From contig JASFUX010000125.1 of the NCBI GenBank assembly GCA_050050115.1, positions 1-9,746 of the forward strand: a stretch of DNA of 9,746 bases, given 5' to 3'. Within the stretch, counting starts at the first letter, position 1; every line of letters begins with the position of its first letter. This stretch comes from JASFUX01 sp050050115. GTDB taxonomy: Bacteria; Pseudomonadota; Alphaproteobacteria; Caulobacterales; Maricaulaceae. Positions 1 to 6,558 of this stretch are shown piece by piece. The position numbers were made by a program, and so were the translations under genes. The notes beneath the pieces were generated by a model that saw only the letters and a program-made list of their open reading frames with translations, was not told the origin of the DNA and made no database searches.

Positions 1-343
1 TAATCCCAAGTGCTCCACCTCGCGGCACGCGCTCGAGCTGCTCGAAGCGCGTGGCGCTAACGTCGAGGTGGTCGAATATCTCAAGACGCCGCCGAGCCCG
101 GCGCATCTGACGGCGATCCTCAAGAAGATGGGGGCCGGGCCTGACGCCATTTTACGCACGCGCAATGCGCCCGAGGATGCTTTGGCGGCTTGGGAGGCCG
201 CTTCGACCAAATCAGCGAAGATCGCTGCGCTCTCGGCGCATCCGATCCTGATCGAGCGGCCGATCGTTGTCGCGGGCGAGAAGGCGGCGCTGATCCGGCC
301 CAAGGCTGAAGCCGAGGAGATCCTGAGCGCGCTGGGCGTCTGA
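1..343 (+). CDS. arsC: Arsenate reductase (glutaredoxin type), 5' end missing
   Basis: The reading frame is open from base 2 to a TGA at 341-343 and begins NPKCSTSR. This is the active-site segment of the ArsC/YfgD thioredoxin-fold family, with the nucleophilic Cys encoded at 11-13 and the conserved Arg at 23-25. Base 1 (t) is compatible with the third base of a His codon, as expected for the family's HNPxCxxSR start, so only about 8-10 N-terminal residues should be missing. Downstream, IERPIVV (about 250-270) and ALIRPK (about 288-305) match the two other conserved Arg-containing segments. ArsC enzymes reduce arsenate to arsenite in the cytoplasm using glutathione/glutaredoxin. Many chromosomal members without ars neighbours have untested substrates, and no ars gene is visible here. 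The family is clear; the substrate is not. Confidence 0.9.
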   Translation, partial: NPKCSTSRHALELLEARGANVEVVEYLKTPPSPAHLTAILKKMGAGPDAILRTRNAPEDALAAWEAASTKSAKIAALSAHPILIERPIVVAGEKAALIRPKAEAEEILSALGV

Positions 344-437
344 GCGCCCTGTCAACCGTCTGTTAACGTACAAAGCAATCGGGCATTAACTCGAACCCGC
401 TATGGTGGTCTCAGGATAGAAAATCCAAGAGGTCGCC

Positions 438-743
438 ATGACCGTCCAAGCGGCGAACTGGATGGCTGGAGTGCTGCTCCCCGTGCTGCTTGCCGCGGGT
501 TGCGCGGTCGACGGGCTTGCATCCTCTCGCACGATGGCCGCGCTTGACGCGGACGCCGAGCTCTGGCGATCGACCGCAGCGGGCGTGATCCGCTACCCGG
601 CCGAGCCCCGCGGCGGCGAAGGCGTGCCTTTCGGTTACCGCGTCGACTATCGGTTGCCCACAGGGGCCGTCGTCGAATGCACCGGACGCTTTGGCCGCTA
701 CCGTTGCGCGGACGGCTGGCGGTTGGCCGAACAGACGTTCTGA
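438..743 (+). CDS. Small putative lipoprotein of unknown function
   Basis: A 101-residue product I do not recognise. The start at 438 is supported by AGAGG at 428-432, five bases upstream, and by an in-frame stop at 417-419. Residues 8-21 are hydrophobic and end LLAAGC, with Cys22 as a possible lipidation site, which would place the protein in the cell envelope. The n-region (MTVQAAN) has no Lys or Arg, which is unusual for a signal peptide. The mature part is short, with an AALDADAELWRSTAAG helix-like stretch followed by a beta-rich, aromatic segment. That segment carries two further cysteines (Cys81 and Cys90) nine residues apart that could pair in the periplasm. It is separated from arsC by 94 bp and from the next gene by 91 bp, so it may be transcribed alone. 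Codon use matches the neighbours, which supports a real gene. Confidence 0.7.
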   Translation: MTVQAANWMAGVLLPVLLAAGCAVDGLASSRTMAALDADAELWRSTAAGVIRYPAEPRGGEGVPFGYRVDYRLPTGAVVECTGRFGRYRCADGWRLAEQTF

Positions 744-834
744 TCGGCGCGCGCCGGCGCCTTCCAACCTCGCACGCTCTGGACCGCGCAGCCGCGCCGT
801 CGTAAGCCCCTGCCAGGCTTATCGGAGAGCGCAC

Positions 835-1635
835 ATGAGCGAGAACCAAGCCGTCGTCGTCGACGCCAGCCCGGGCGGGGTCGCTGTGGTCCTGCTCAAT
901 CGGCCTGAGCAGCACAACGCCTTCAACAATGAGATGGTCGAGGGGCTCGATGAGGCCTTCGAGACGCTGCACGGCGCCGACCATGTCCGCGTGGTGATCC
1001 TGCGCGGGTCGGGCAAGAGCTTCTCGGCGGGCGCGGACATCGAGTCCATGCGCGCCGCGGCCGGCTTCAGCATCGACGAGAACGAAGGCGACGCGCTGAG
1101 GGCGGCGCACATGTTCCAGAAGCTGCGCAACCTGCCCCAGCTCACCGTTGCCGCTGTGCACGGCGCGGCGATGGGCGGCGGCGCGGGCCTTGTCGCGGCC
1201 TGCGATGTGGGCGTCGCGCTCAAGTCGGCCAAGTTCCGCTTCTCCGAGGTCCGCCTCGGCATCATTCCGGCGATGATCTCGCCTTACGTGATCGAAGCGA
1301 TCGGCCCGAAATGGGCGCGCGCGCTGTTCACCACCGGGGAAGGCTTCGACGGCGGCTATGCGGAGAAGATCGGCCTTGTTCAGTACGCCGTCGAAGACGA
1401 AAACGAGCTTGAGACAATGCTCGAAGAAGTGACCAAGCTGGCCTTCCACGCCGCGCCCGGCGCGCTCGCCGAGGCCAAGCGCCTCATCGCTGATGTCGCC
1501 GGCAAGCCGATCGACGGCGCGCTCGCGCATATGACCGCCCGGCGCATCGCCGAGCGTCGCGCCTCGGACGAGGGGCGCGAGGGCTTGGCGGCCTTCTTGG
1601 AGAAGCGTCCGCCGAGCTGGCTCAAGAACGACTGA
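835..1635 (+). CDS. Enoyl-CoA hydratase/isomerase family protein (methylglutaconyl-CoA hydratase-like)
   Basis: 266 residues beginning MSENQAVVVDASPGG. The start at 835 is chosen because GGAG at 824-827 is correctly spaced and because the open frame further upstream does not resemble the family. Crotonase-fold hallmarks are present: the first oxyanion-hole segment FSAGADI (63-69), the second at HGAAMGGGAG (109-118), and the FSEVRLGIIPAMISPYV segment (136-150). Of the two catalytic glutamates of classical enoyl-CoA hydratase, the one in the GGGCE motif is replaced by Gly118, while the second is kept as Glu138. The GGGxGL...SEVRLGxxPAxISPYV pattern is typical of methylglutaconyl-CoA hydratases (LiuC/AUH-like, leucine degradation) and their relatives. 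No other leu/liu genes are adjacent, so the substrate is an inference; a generic beta-oxidation hydratase or isomerase is the alternative. Cytoplasmic. Confidence 0.88.
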   Translation: MSENQAVVVDASPGGVAVVLLNRPEQHNAFNNEMVEGLDEAFETLHGADHVRVVILRGSGKSFSAGADIESMRAAAGFSIDENEGDALRAAHMFQKLRNLPQLTVAAVHGAAMGGGAGLVAACDVGVALKSAKFRFSEVRLGIIPAMISPYVIEAIGPKWARALFTTGEGFDGGYAEKIGLVQYAVEDENELETMLEEVTKLAFHAAPGALAEAKRLIADVAGKPIDGALAHMTARRIAERRASDEGREGLAAFLEKRPPSWLKND

Positions 1636-1665
1636 CATCGAGGCCGCGACAAGCGCACGCACCGC

Positions 1666-3336
1666 ATGACTGACGCTCTCAAGATCGCCTCGGCCCAGTT
1701 CAACCCGATCGTCGGCGACGTCTGGGGCAACGCCGACAAGGTCCGCGAAGCGCGCGCCCAAGGCGCGGCGGCCGGCGCAGACCTGGTCGTCTGCCCCGAG
1801 CTTTGTCTCATCGGCTACCCGCCCGAAGACCTCGTCCTGAAGCCGGCGGCCGTTGACGACTGCATGAGCGAGGCAAGGCGGCTGGCGCGCGAGACCTCGG
1901 CCGAAGGCCCGGCGCTGGTCATCGGTTCGCCATGGCGGGACGGGGGCGTCTACAACGCGGTGCTGCTGCTCGACGAGGGCGAGATCAAAGCCGTGCGCGC
2001 CAAGCACGAGCTGCCCAACTACGGCGTCTTCGACGAAAAGCGCGTCTTCGCGCCAGGGCCGCTGCCCGAGCCGGTGGAGTGGCGCGGGCTCCGCCTCGGC
2101 CTGCCGGTGTGCGAGGACATTTGGTACCAGCGCGTGCCCCACGCCTTGCTCGATGCGGGCGCGGAGCTTCTGATCTGCATCAACGGCTCGCCGTGGCGGC
2201 GCACGATCCAGCTCGAGCGCCCCGAGACCTTCGGCGACTGGTTCAAGTCCGCCGCCAACCCTGCGCCGCTGATCTTCGTGAACACCATCGGCGGCCAGGA
2301 CGAGCTGGTGTTCGATGGCGCGAGCTTTTCGTGGGAGGCGAACGGGGAGATCGCGCAGCAGCTGCCCGCTTTCGTCGACGCCTTCGACGTCGCCGACTGG
2401 GTGAAGGAAAACGGCCGCTGGCGCTGCGCGCACGCGACGATCGAGCCGTTGTGCGAGGGCCTCGAAGCAGACTGGCGCGCGGCGGTTCTGGCGGTGCGGG
2501 ACTATGTCGAGAAGAACGGCTTTCCGGGCGTCGTCATCGGTCTGTCGGGCGGCATCGACAGCGCCCTGACCGCCGCCATGGCGGTCGATGCGCTGGGCCC
2601 GGACCGGGTGCGCTGCGTCGCCATGCCGTCGCGCTACACGAGCGAGGAAAGCCTCGAGGACGCCGCTGCGACCGCCAAGCTGCTCGGCGCGTCCTTGGAG
2701 ACGATCGACATCGAGCCGGCGGTCGCTGCCTTCGATGCGATGCTCTCGCGCGCGTTCGAAGGCACGCAAGCCGGAACCGCCGAAGAGAACATCCAGTCGC
2801 GCATCCGCGGCGTTGTGCTGATGGCCTTGTCGAACAAGTTCGGGCCGATGGTGCTGACCACGGGCAACAAGTCCGAGATGGCGGTCGGCTACGCGACCCT
2901 CTACGGCGACATGAACGGCGGCTACAACGCCTTGAAGGATCTCTACAAGACCGAGGTGTTCGCGCTGGCGCGGTGGCGCAACGGCGGCAAGCCCGCGGGG
3001 CTCTTGGGGCCGGACGGCGCGGTCATGCCCGAGCGCGTGGTCACCAAGCCGCCCTCGGCCGAGCTGCGCGCCGATCAGAAGGACGAGGACTCCCTGCCGC
3101 CTTACGAGGTGCTCGACGACATCCTGCGCGGCCTCGTCGACCGCGAGGAGGAGATCGAGGCGATCGTCGCGCGCGGCCATCCGCACGAGCTGGTCGAGCG
3201 CGTCCAGCACCTGGTCTACGTCGCCGAATACAAGCGCCGCCAAGCCCCGCCGGGCGCGAAGATCGGCGGCAAGAACTTCGGCCGCGACAGGCGCTACCCG
3301 ATCACCAACAAGTATCGCGACCGGCTGGGCGACTGA
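1666..3336 (+). CDS. nadE: Glutamine-dependent NAD+ synthetase
   Basis: 556 residues with two domains. The N-terminal nitrilase-type glutaminase domain (about 1-260) shows the Glu-Lys-Cys triad: Glu45 in CPELCLIGYPPED, Lys113 in KHELPNYGVF and Cys149 in LPVCEDIW. The C-terminal ATP-pyrophosphatase domain has the P-loop LSGGIDSA (293-300), followed by TTGNKSE and YGDMNGGYN. The enzyme performs the last step of NAD+ synthesis: it amidates nicotinate adenine dinucleotide with ATP, using ammonia channelled from glutamine. The length fits the two-domain form rather than the roughly 275-residue ammonia-only NadE. The gene starts 30 bp after the hydratase gene. The ATG at 1666 places the family's usual N-terminus (KIASAQFNPIVGD) correctly, but I see no good Shine-Dalgarno within 12 bases, so translation may depend on the upstream gene. 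All catalytic residues are intact. Confidence 0.96.
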   Translation: MTDALKIASAQFNPIVGDVWGNADKVREARAQGAAAGADLVVCPELCLIGYPPEDLVLKPAAVDDCMSEARRLARETSAEGPALVIGSPWRDGGVYNAVLLLDEGEIKAVRAKHELPNYGVFDEKRVFAPGPLPEPVEWRGLRLGLPVCEDIWYQRVPHALLDAGAELLICINGSPWRRTIQLERPETFGDWFKSAANPAPLIFVNTIGGQDELVFDGASFSWEANGEIAQQLPAFVDAFDVADWVKENGRWRCAHATIEPLCEGLEADWRAAVLAVRDYVEKNGFPGVVIGLSGGIDSALTAAMAVDALGPDRVRCVAMPSRYTSEESLEDAAATAKLLGASLETIDIEPAVAAFDAMLSRAFEGTQAGTAEENIQSRIRGVVLMALSNKFGPMVLTTGNKSEMAVGYATLYGDMNGGYNALKDLYKTEVFALARWRNGGKPAGLLGPDGAVMPERVVTKPPSAELRADQKDEDSLPPYEVLDDILRGLVDREEEIEAIVARGHPHELVERVQHLVYVAEYKRRQAPPGAKIGGKNFGRDRRYPITNKYRDRLGD

Positions 3337-3408
3337 TCTCGGCCGCGCGCCTTGCCGTCGCGGCGCGGACGCACTAACGCTTCGCGCCGAGCTGCAAAGA
3401 AGGCCTTC

Positions 3409-4746
3409 ATGACCGTCACCGTTCGCTTCGCCCCGAGCCCGACCGGGTTCCTGCACGCCGGCAACGCGCGCACGGCGCTGATGAACCAGCTGCTGGTCCT
3501 GAAGAACGGCGGCCGCTTCATCTTGCGTCTCGACGATACCGACCTTGAACGCTCCGAAGCGAAGTTCGTCGCCGCGATCGAGGACGACCTCGCCTGGCTC
3601 GGCTTTCGGGTCGACGAGAAGGTGCACCAGTCCGACCGCTTCGACCGCTATGACGCGGCGGCGGAGGGGCTGAAGACGGCGGGGCTCCTGTACCCCTGCT
3701 ACGAAACCGGCGACGAGCTTGAACGCAAGCGCAAGCTCCAGCGCGCCCAAGGCTTGCCGCCGGTCTACGACCGGGCGGCGTTGAAGCTGAGCGATGAACA
3801 GCGCGCGGCCTACGAAGCCGAAGGCCGCAAGCCGCACTGGCGGTTCAAGCTCAGCCACGAGCCGGTCGCCTGGGATGACCTCGTGCGCGGGCCGCAGAGC
3901 ATCGAGACCTCGGCGATCTCGGACCCGATCCTGATCCGCGAGGACGGCAGCTACCTCTATACGCTGCCGTCGGTCGTCGACGACATCGACCTGGCGATCA
4001 CCCATGTGGTGCGCGGCGAGGATCACGTCACCAACTCCGGCGCCCAGATCGAGATTTTCGAAGCGCTCGGCGGAACTGCGCCGAGTTTCGCCCATACGCC
4101 GCTCCTGGTCGGCGCGGAGGGCGACAAGCTGTCCAAGCGCCTGAGCTCGCTGTCGCTCATGGAGTTTCGCGAGCGCGGGATCGAGCCGATGGCGCTTTGC
4201 TCGCTGCTGGCTAAGATCGGCACCTCCGACGCCGTCGAAGCGCGCGCCGACATGGAGACGCTGGCGGCCGAGTTCGATTTCGCAAAGATCGGCCGCGCGC
4301 CGGCGCGCTTCGACGAGGCCGAGCTGCTGCGCCTGAACGCAGCGCTGCTGCGCGACACGCCGTTCGAAGCGGTCGAGGAGCGGCTCGCCGCCGCGGGCGT
4401 CGGCGGCGGGGCGGCTTTCTGGGAAGCGGCGCGGGCGAACGTCGAGACCGTGGAGGATGCGAAGGACCTCTGGTCGATCGTGGACGGAAAGGTGACGCCG
4501 GTGATTGCGGCCGAAGACGTCACGTCGGCTGCGGCCGCGCTGGTGCCCGACGGCGATCTGACCGCCGAGAGCTGGTCGCAGCTTGTCGCGGCGGTCAAAG
4601 AAAAGACCGGGGCGAAAGGAAAGGGGTTGTTCCAGCCTCTCCGCCTCGCTTTGACGGGGCGCGAGCACGGCCCTGAGATGGATAAGCTGTTCGTGCTGAT
4701 CGGCGCGGAGAAGGCGCGGGCGCGTCTTAAGGGCGAGACGGCGTAG
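3409..4746 (+). CDS. gltX: Glutamyl-tRNA synthetase
   Basis: 445 residues. The start at 3409 has GAAGG at 3399-3403 and gives the family N-terminus MTVTVRFAPSPTG; an upstream TTG in frame at 3352 would add 19 residues not seen in the family. This is a class I aminoacyl-tRNA synthetase. The HIGH-type motif is in FAPSPTGFLHAGNARTAL (HAGN at 16-19), LRLDDTDLERS follows, and the KMSKS-type motif is DKLSKR (239-244). It activates glutamate with ATP and charges tRNA-Glu in the cytoplasm. Alphaproteobacteria often carry two GltX paralogues. This one, slightly short and with the DKLSKRLSSLSL stretch, could be the only copy or one of two, and the window cannot decide that. Whether it is discriminating or also charges tRNA-Gln is likewise not visible. 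It lies 72 bp after nadE and is followed by a long gap before serS. Confidence 0.96.
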   Translation: MTVTVRFAPSPTGFLHAGNARTALMNQLLVLKNGGRFILRLDDTDLERSEAKFVAAIEDDLAWLGFRVDEKVHQSDRFDRYDAAAEGLKTAGLLYPCYETGDELERKRKLQRAQGLPPVYDRAALKLSDEQRAAYEAEGRKPHWRFKLSHEPVAWDDLVRGPQSIETSAISDPILIREDGSYLYTLPSVVDDIDLAITHVVRGEDHVTNSGAQIEIFEALGGTAPSFAHTPLLVGAEGDKLSKRLSSLSLMEFRERGIEPMALCSLLAKIGTSDAVEARADMETLAAEFDFAKIGRAPARFDEAELLRLNAALLRDTPFEAVEERLAAAGVGGGAAFWEAARANVETVEDAKDLWSIVDGKVTPVIAAEDVTSAAAALVPDGDLTAESWSQLVAAVKEKTGAKGKGLFQPLRLALTGREHGPEMDKLFVLIGAEKARARLKGETA

Positions 4747-4915
4747 CTGGGGCGCGCTGAAATCCCAGGCGCTGCCGAGGGAATTCGCGATTTCGGCCTG
4801 AGGCCGTGCGGATCGAGGTCGGTTTTCATCTTCCATTCTAAGCGGGGCGCCGAAGGCGGCGGATAGGCGCGGCCTTGTCCGCTTCTCTGGGCGCCTGCTT
4901 GTCCACGCCGAAGCG

Positions 4916-4981
4916 ATGCTTTTGCTGCTCTTTGGGATGCTTGGGCTGGTCGATATGCTCGCGAGCATATTCCTCGCCTGA
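4916..4981 (+). other. Possible 21-codon hydrophobic micro-ORF upstream of serS (doubtful)
   Basis: ATG at 4916 to TGA at 4979-4981 encodes 21 residues starting MLLLLFGMLG. Eight of the 21 are Leu; there is only one charged residue (Asp13) and one Ser. It could form a single membrane-spanning peptide. The 18-bp palindrome lies inside its coding sequence, and the 20-bp palindrome begins six bases after its stop, an arrangement reminiscent of a leader peptide plus hairpin. Against it, the only Shine-Dalgarno-like match (GAAG at 4910-4913) is too close to the ATG, and the peptide is not Ser-rich, as a serS attenuator would be. A chance ORF is at least as likely. Confidence 0.15.
4953..4970. repeat. 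Perfect 18-bp palindrome
   Basis: ATATGCTCGCGAGCATAT reads identically on both strands with no spacer. Pairing stops beyond both ends. It lies about 85 bp upstream of the serS start. A spacerless palindrome fits a dimeric protein-binding site better than an RNA hairpin. The function is unknown. Confidence 0.85.
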
Positions 4982-4986
4982 GGGAG

Positions 4987-5006
4987 CAGGCGCCGGCCGG
5001 CGCCTG
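4987..5006. repeat. Perfect 20-bp GC palindrome upstream of serS
   Basis: CAGGCGCCGGCCGGCGCCTG is a perfect inverted repeat 16 bp after the first palindrome and 49 bp before the serS start. As RNA it could fold into an 8-bp all-strong stem with a GGCC loop. No T-run follows, so an intrinsic terminator is not supported; an operator, attenuation element or mRNA stability hairpin are options. Confidence 0.85.
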
Positions 5007-5055
5007 GACGCGTGTTCCCGGGGCGGGCTAGAAGCGCGCCTTCAGAGAGGCGGCC

Positions 5056-6513
5056 ATGCACGACATCAAAGCCATCCGCGAGAACCCCGAGGCCTTCGTC
5101 GAAGGCCTGAAGCGGCGCTTTATCGACGATCCTGAAGGGGTCTGCGCCAAGCTGCTCGGTCTCGACCAGGACCTGCGCCGCGAAGTGACGGCCAAGCAGG
5201 AAGCCGAGACGGCTCGCAATGCGGCGTCGAAAGAGATCGGCCAAGCCAAGGCGAAGGGCGACGAGGCGCGGTTTGAAGAGCTGCGCGCAGAGGTCGCCGC
5301 GCTCAAAGAGAAGATGGAGGCCCACGGCGAGACCGAGGCCAAGGCGCGCGACTGCCTCGAGCGCGAGCTGGCCAGTCTGCCGAACCTGCCCCTGGACGAC
5401 GTGCCGGTGGGCGAGGACGAGGCGGCGAACGTCGAGGTGCGCAAGCACGGCGAGGCGCGGGCGTTCGATTTCGAAGCGAAGGACCACGTCGACGTGGGCG
5501 AGGGGCTCGGCCAGCTCGACTTCGAGCGCGCCGCAGCAATGTCAGGCGCGCGCTTTGCGATGTTGAAGGGTGGCTTGGCGAAGCTGGAGCGGGTGCTCGC
5601 GCAATTCATGCTTGATTTGCATACGGAAGAGCATGGGTATGAGGAGGCGAGCCCGCCGTATTTGGTGCGTGGAGATGCGCTTTTTGGGACAGGGCAGCTG
5701 CCGAAGTTTGAGGAGGACCTGTTTAGCATCGAACATAGCAACTCTACTGAAGAGTATGGGGCGGCTATGCTTTCAATGCAGCACGAGGAGCATCCTGAAC
5801 CTGGGCAACCTGGCGCCTACTTCGAGATAGACAAGTTAGGTAGATCAATCATTACGGTTGCCGGGTGGAAGAGGCTCCATGAGATTCTGTTTGAGAGATC
5901 TCGCCACTTCCTAATACCCACCGCCGAAGTTCCTCTCACCAACACCGTCCGTGAGCAGATTCTAGACGCCGCCGCGCTCCCGTTGCGCCTCACTGCCTGG
6001 ACCCCGTGCTTCCGTTCCGAGGCCGGCTCGGCGGGAAAAGACACACGCGGTCTCATCCGCCTGCACCAGTTCCACAAGGTGGAGCTGGTCTCGATCGTTG
6101 CGCCGGAAGACTCTGACGCCGAACTAGAACGCATGACGACCTGCGCCGAGGAGGTTTTGAAGCGCCTCGAGCTGCCCTACCGCGTCATGCTCCTCAGCTC
6201 CGGCGACATGGGCTTTGCGGCGCGCAAGACCTATGACCTCGAAGTCTGGCTGCCCTCGCAGAACACCTACCGGGAAATCTCCTCCTGCTCGAACTGCGGG
6301 GACTTCCAGGCGCGGCGGATGGACGCGCGCTTCAAGCGTGAAGGCGCGAAACGCCCCGAATTCGTCCATACCTTGAACGGCTCGGGCGTCGCGGTCGGCC
6401 GCGCGCTGGTGGCGATCTTAGAGAATTATCAGGAACGTGACGGCTCCGTGACCATCCCGGAGGTTCTGCGTCCCTATATGAAGGGGCAGGAAAGGATCGA
6501 GCGGGCAGGGTAG
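5056..6513 (+). CDS. serS: Seryl-tRNA synthetase with a ~62-residue internal insertion
   Basis: 485 residues, longer than the roughly 420-450 usual for bacterial SerRS. AGAGAGG at 5043-5049 supports the ATG at 5056. The N-terminal tRNA-binding coiled coil spans about 25-105 and starts MHDIKAIRENPEAF. The class II catalytic core has FGTGQLPKFEEDLF (to residue 223), the TXE motif in LIPTAEVPLTN (286-296), motif 2 in PCFRSEAGSAGKDTRG (317-332), SSCSNCGDFQARR, and motif 3 in LNGSGVAVGRAL (Arg449). It charges tRNA-Ser and tRNA-Sec with serine in the cytoplasm. The oddity is residues 224-285, about 62 residues where other bacterial SerRS have a short loop; the surrounding DNA is also low in GC. All recognisable catalytic motifs and the frame are intact, so the enzyme is probably active. 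surE follows 248 bp downstream, beyond a hairpin repeat. Confidence 0.96.
   Translation: MHDIKAIRENPEAFVEGLKRRFIDDPEGVCAKLLGLDQDLRREVTAKQEAETARNAASKEIGQAKAKGDEARFEELRAEVAALKEKMEAHGETEAKARDCLERELASLPNLPLDDVPVGEDEAANVEVRKHGEARAFDFEAKDHVDVGEGLGQLDFERAAAMSGARFAMLKGGLAKLERVLAQFMLDLHTEEHGYEEASPPYLVRGDALFGTGQLPKFEEDLFSIEHSNSTEEYGAAMLSMQHEEHPEPGQPGAYFEIDKLGRSIITVAGWKRLHEILFERSRHFLIPTAEVPLTNTVREQILDAAALPLRLTAWTPCFRSEAGSAGKDTRGLIRLHQFHKVELVSIVAPEDSDAELERMTTCAEEVLKRLELPYRVMLLSSGDMGFAARKTYDLEVWLPSQNTYREISSCSNCGDFQARRMDARFKREGAKRPEFVHTLNGSGVAVGRALVAILENYQERDGSVTIPEVLRPYMKGQERIERAG
5725..5910 (+). other. In-frame ~62-residue insertion in SerRS catalytic domain
   Basis: This stretch encodes SerRS residues 224-285, running from SIEHSNSTEEYG to ERSRHF. 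The flanking segments QLPKFEEDLF and LIPTAEVPLTN align directly with ordinary SerRS, in which they are joined by only about 10-20 residues (E. coli and Caulobacter proteins from memory). The insert is mixed polar/hydrophobic, Glu/His-rich at the start (MLSMQHEEHPEPGQPG), with a predicted-looking helix at the end (GWKRLHEILFER). Codons such as AGA, TTA, ATA and CTA, rare elsewhere in the window, are used. I do not recognise the sequence. No terminal inverted or direct repeats mark it as a known palindromic element or an intein. Confidence 0.75.
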
Positions 6514-6524
6514 AGCGTTCGGGC

Positions 6525-6544
6525 CTCCGCTTGTTGAGCCGGAG
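6525..6544 (+). terminator. Weak candidate hairpin after serS
   Basis: CTCCG at 6525-6529 pairs with CGGAG at 6540-6544, extended by two pairs after a one-base bulge, with a TGTTG loop, 12 bases after the serS stop. No T-run follows (ACAAAAGG instead), so this is at best part of a Rho-dependent or processing site. Confidence 0.25.
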
Positions 6545-6558
6545 ACAAAAGGAAACAC

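Larger units (their letters stand above)
4747..5055 (+). other. 309-bp gltX-serS intergenic region with palindromes
   Basis: I see no protein-coding gene with family resemblance here on either strand. The region holds two perfect palindromes (4953-4970 and 4987-5006), one doubtful 21-codon hydrophobic ORF (4916-4981), and the serS ribosome binding site AGAGAGG just before 5056. An imperfect inverted repeat around 4773-4796 (GCCGA ... TCGGC) could be the remains of a gltX terminator but has no T-tract. In many alphaproteobacteria tatABC lies directly upstream of serS; no Tat-like sequence is recognisable here. An open antisense frame crosses the region but looks like a GC-driven shadow. Confidence 0.6.

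Noticed and set aside
363..390. TTAAC at 363-367 and 386-390, resembling CtrA half-sites, upstream of the small lipoprotein gene
   Set aside because: The full CtrA site needs two TTAA separated by seven bases; here 19 bases separate them. TTAA is rare in this window, so a half-site role is possible but not supportable.
745..756. CGGCGCGCGCCG palindrome just after the lipoprotein gene as a terminator
   Set aside because: No T-run follows, and alternating GC palindromes of this size are expected by chance in such GC-rich DNA.
3352..3408. TTG at 3352 as the gltX start
   Set aside because: The ATG at 3409 has a well-placed GAAGG and gives the standard family N-terminus; the extra 19 residues are Arg/Ala-rich and not family-like.
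4875..5135. 86-codon Cys-rich frame overlapping the serS start
   Set aside because: It starts with TTG without a ribosome site, overlaps serS in another frame by about 80 bp, and its second half is the frame-shifted reading of serS.
400..5487. A 1695-codon open frame on the minus strand spanning five genes and their spacers
   Set aside because: It lies antisense to clearly identified genes (nadE, gltX, serS and others), is rich in Arg/Leu/Ala/Asp as expected from reverse-reading GC-rich codons, and shows no family resemblance. The avoidance of stops is a by-product of high-GC codon use.
5725..5910. Intein or group II intron explanation for the serS insertion
   Set aside because: At 62 residues it is far too short for an intein, has no splicing-junction residues (Cys/Ser start with His-Asn end), and the DNA shows no intron-like structure. 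It stays in frame with the coding sequence.
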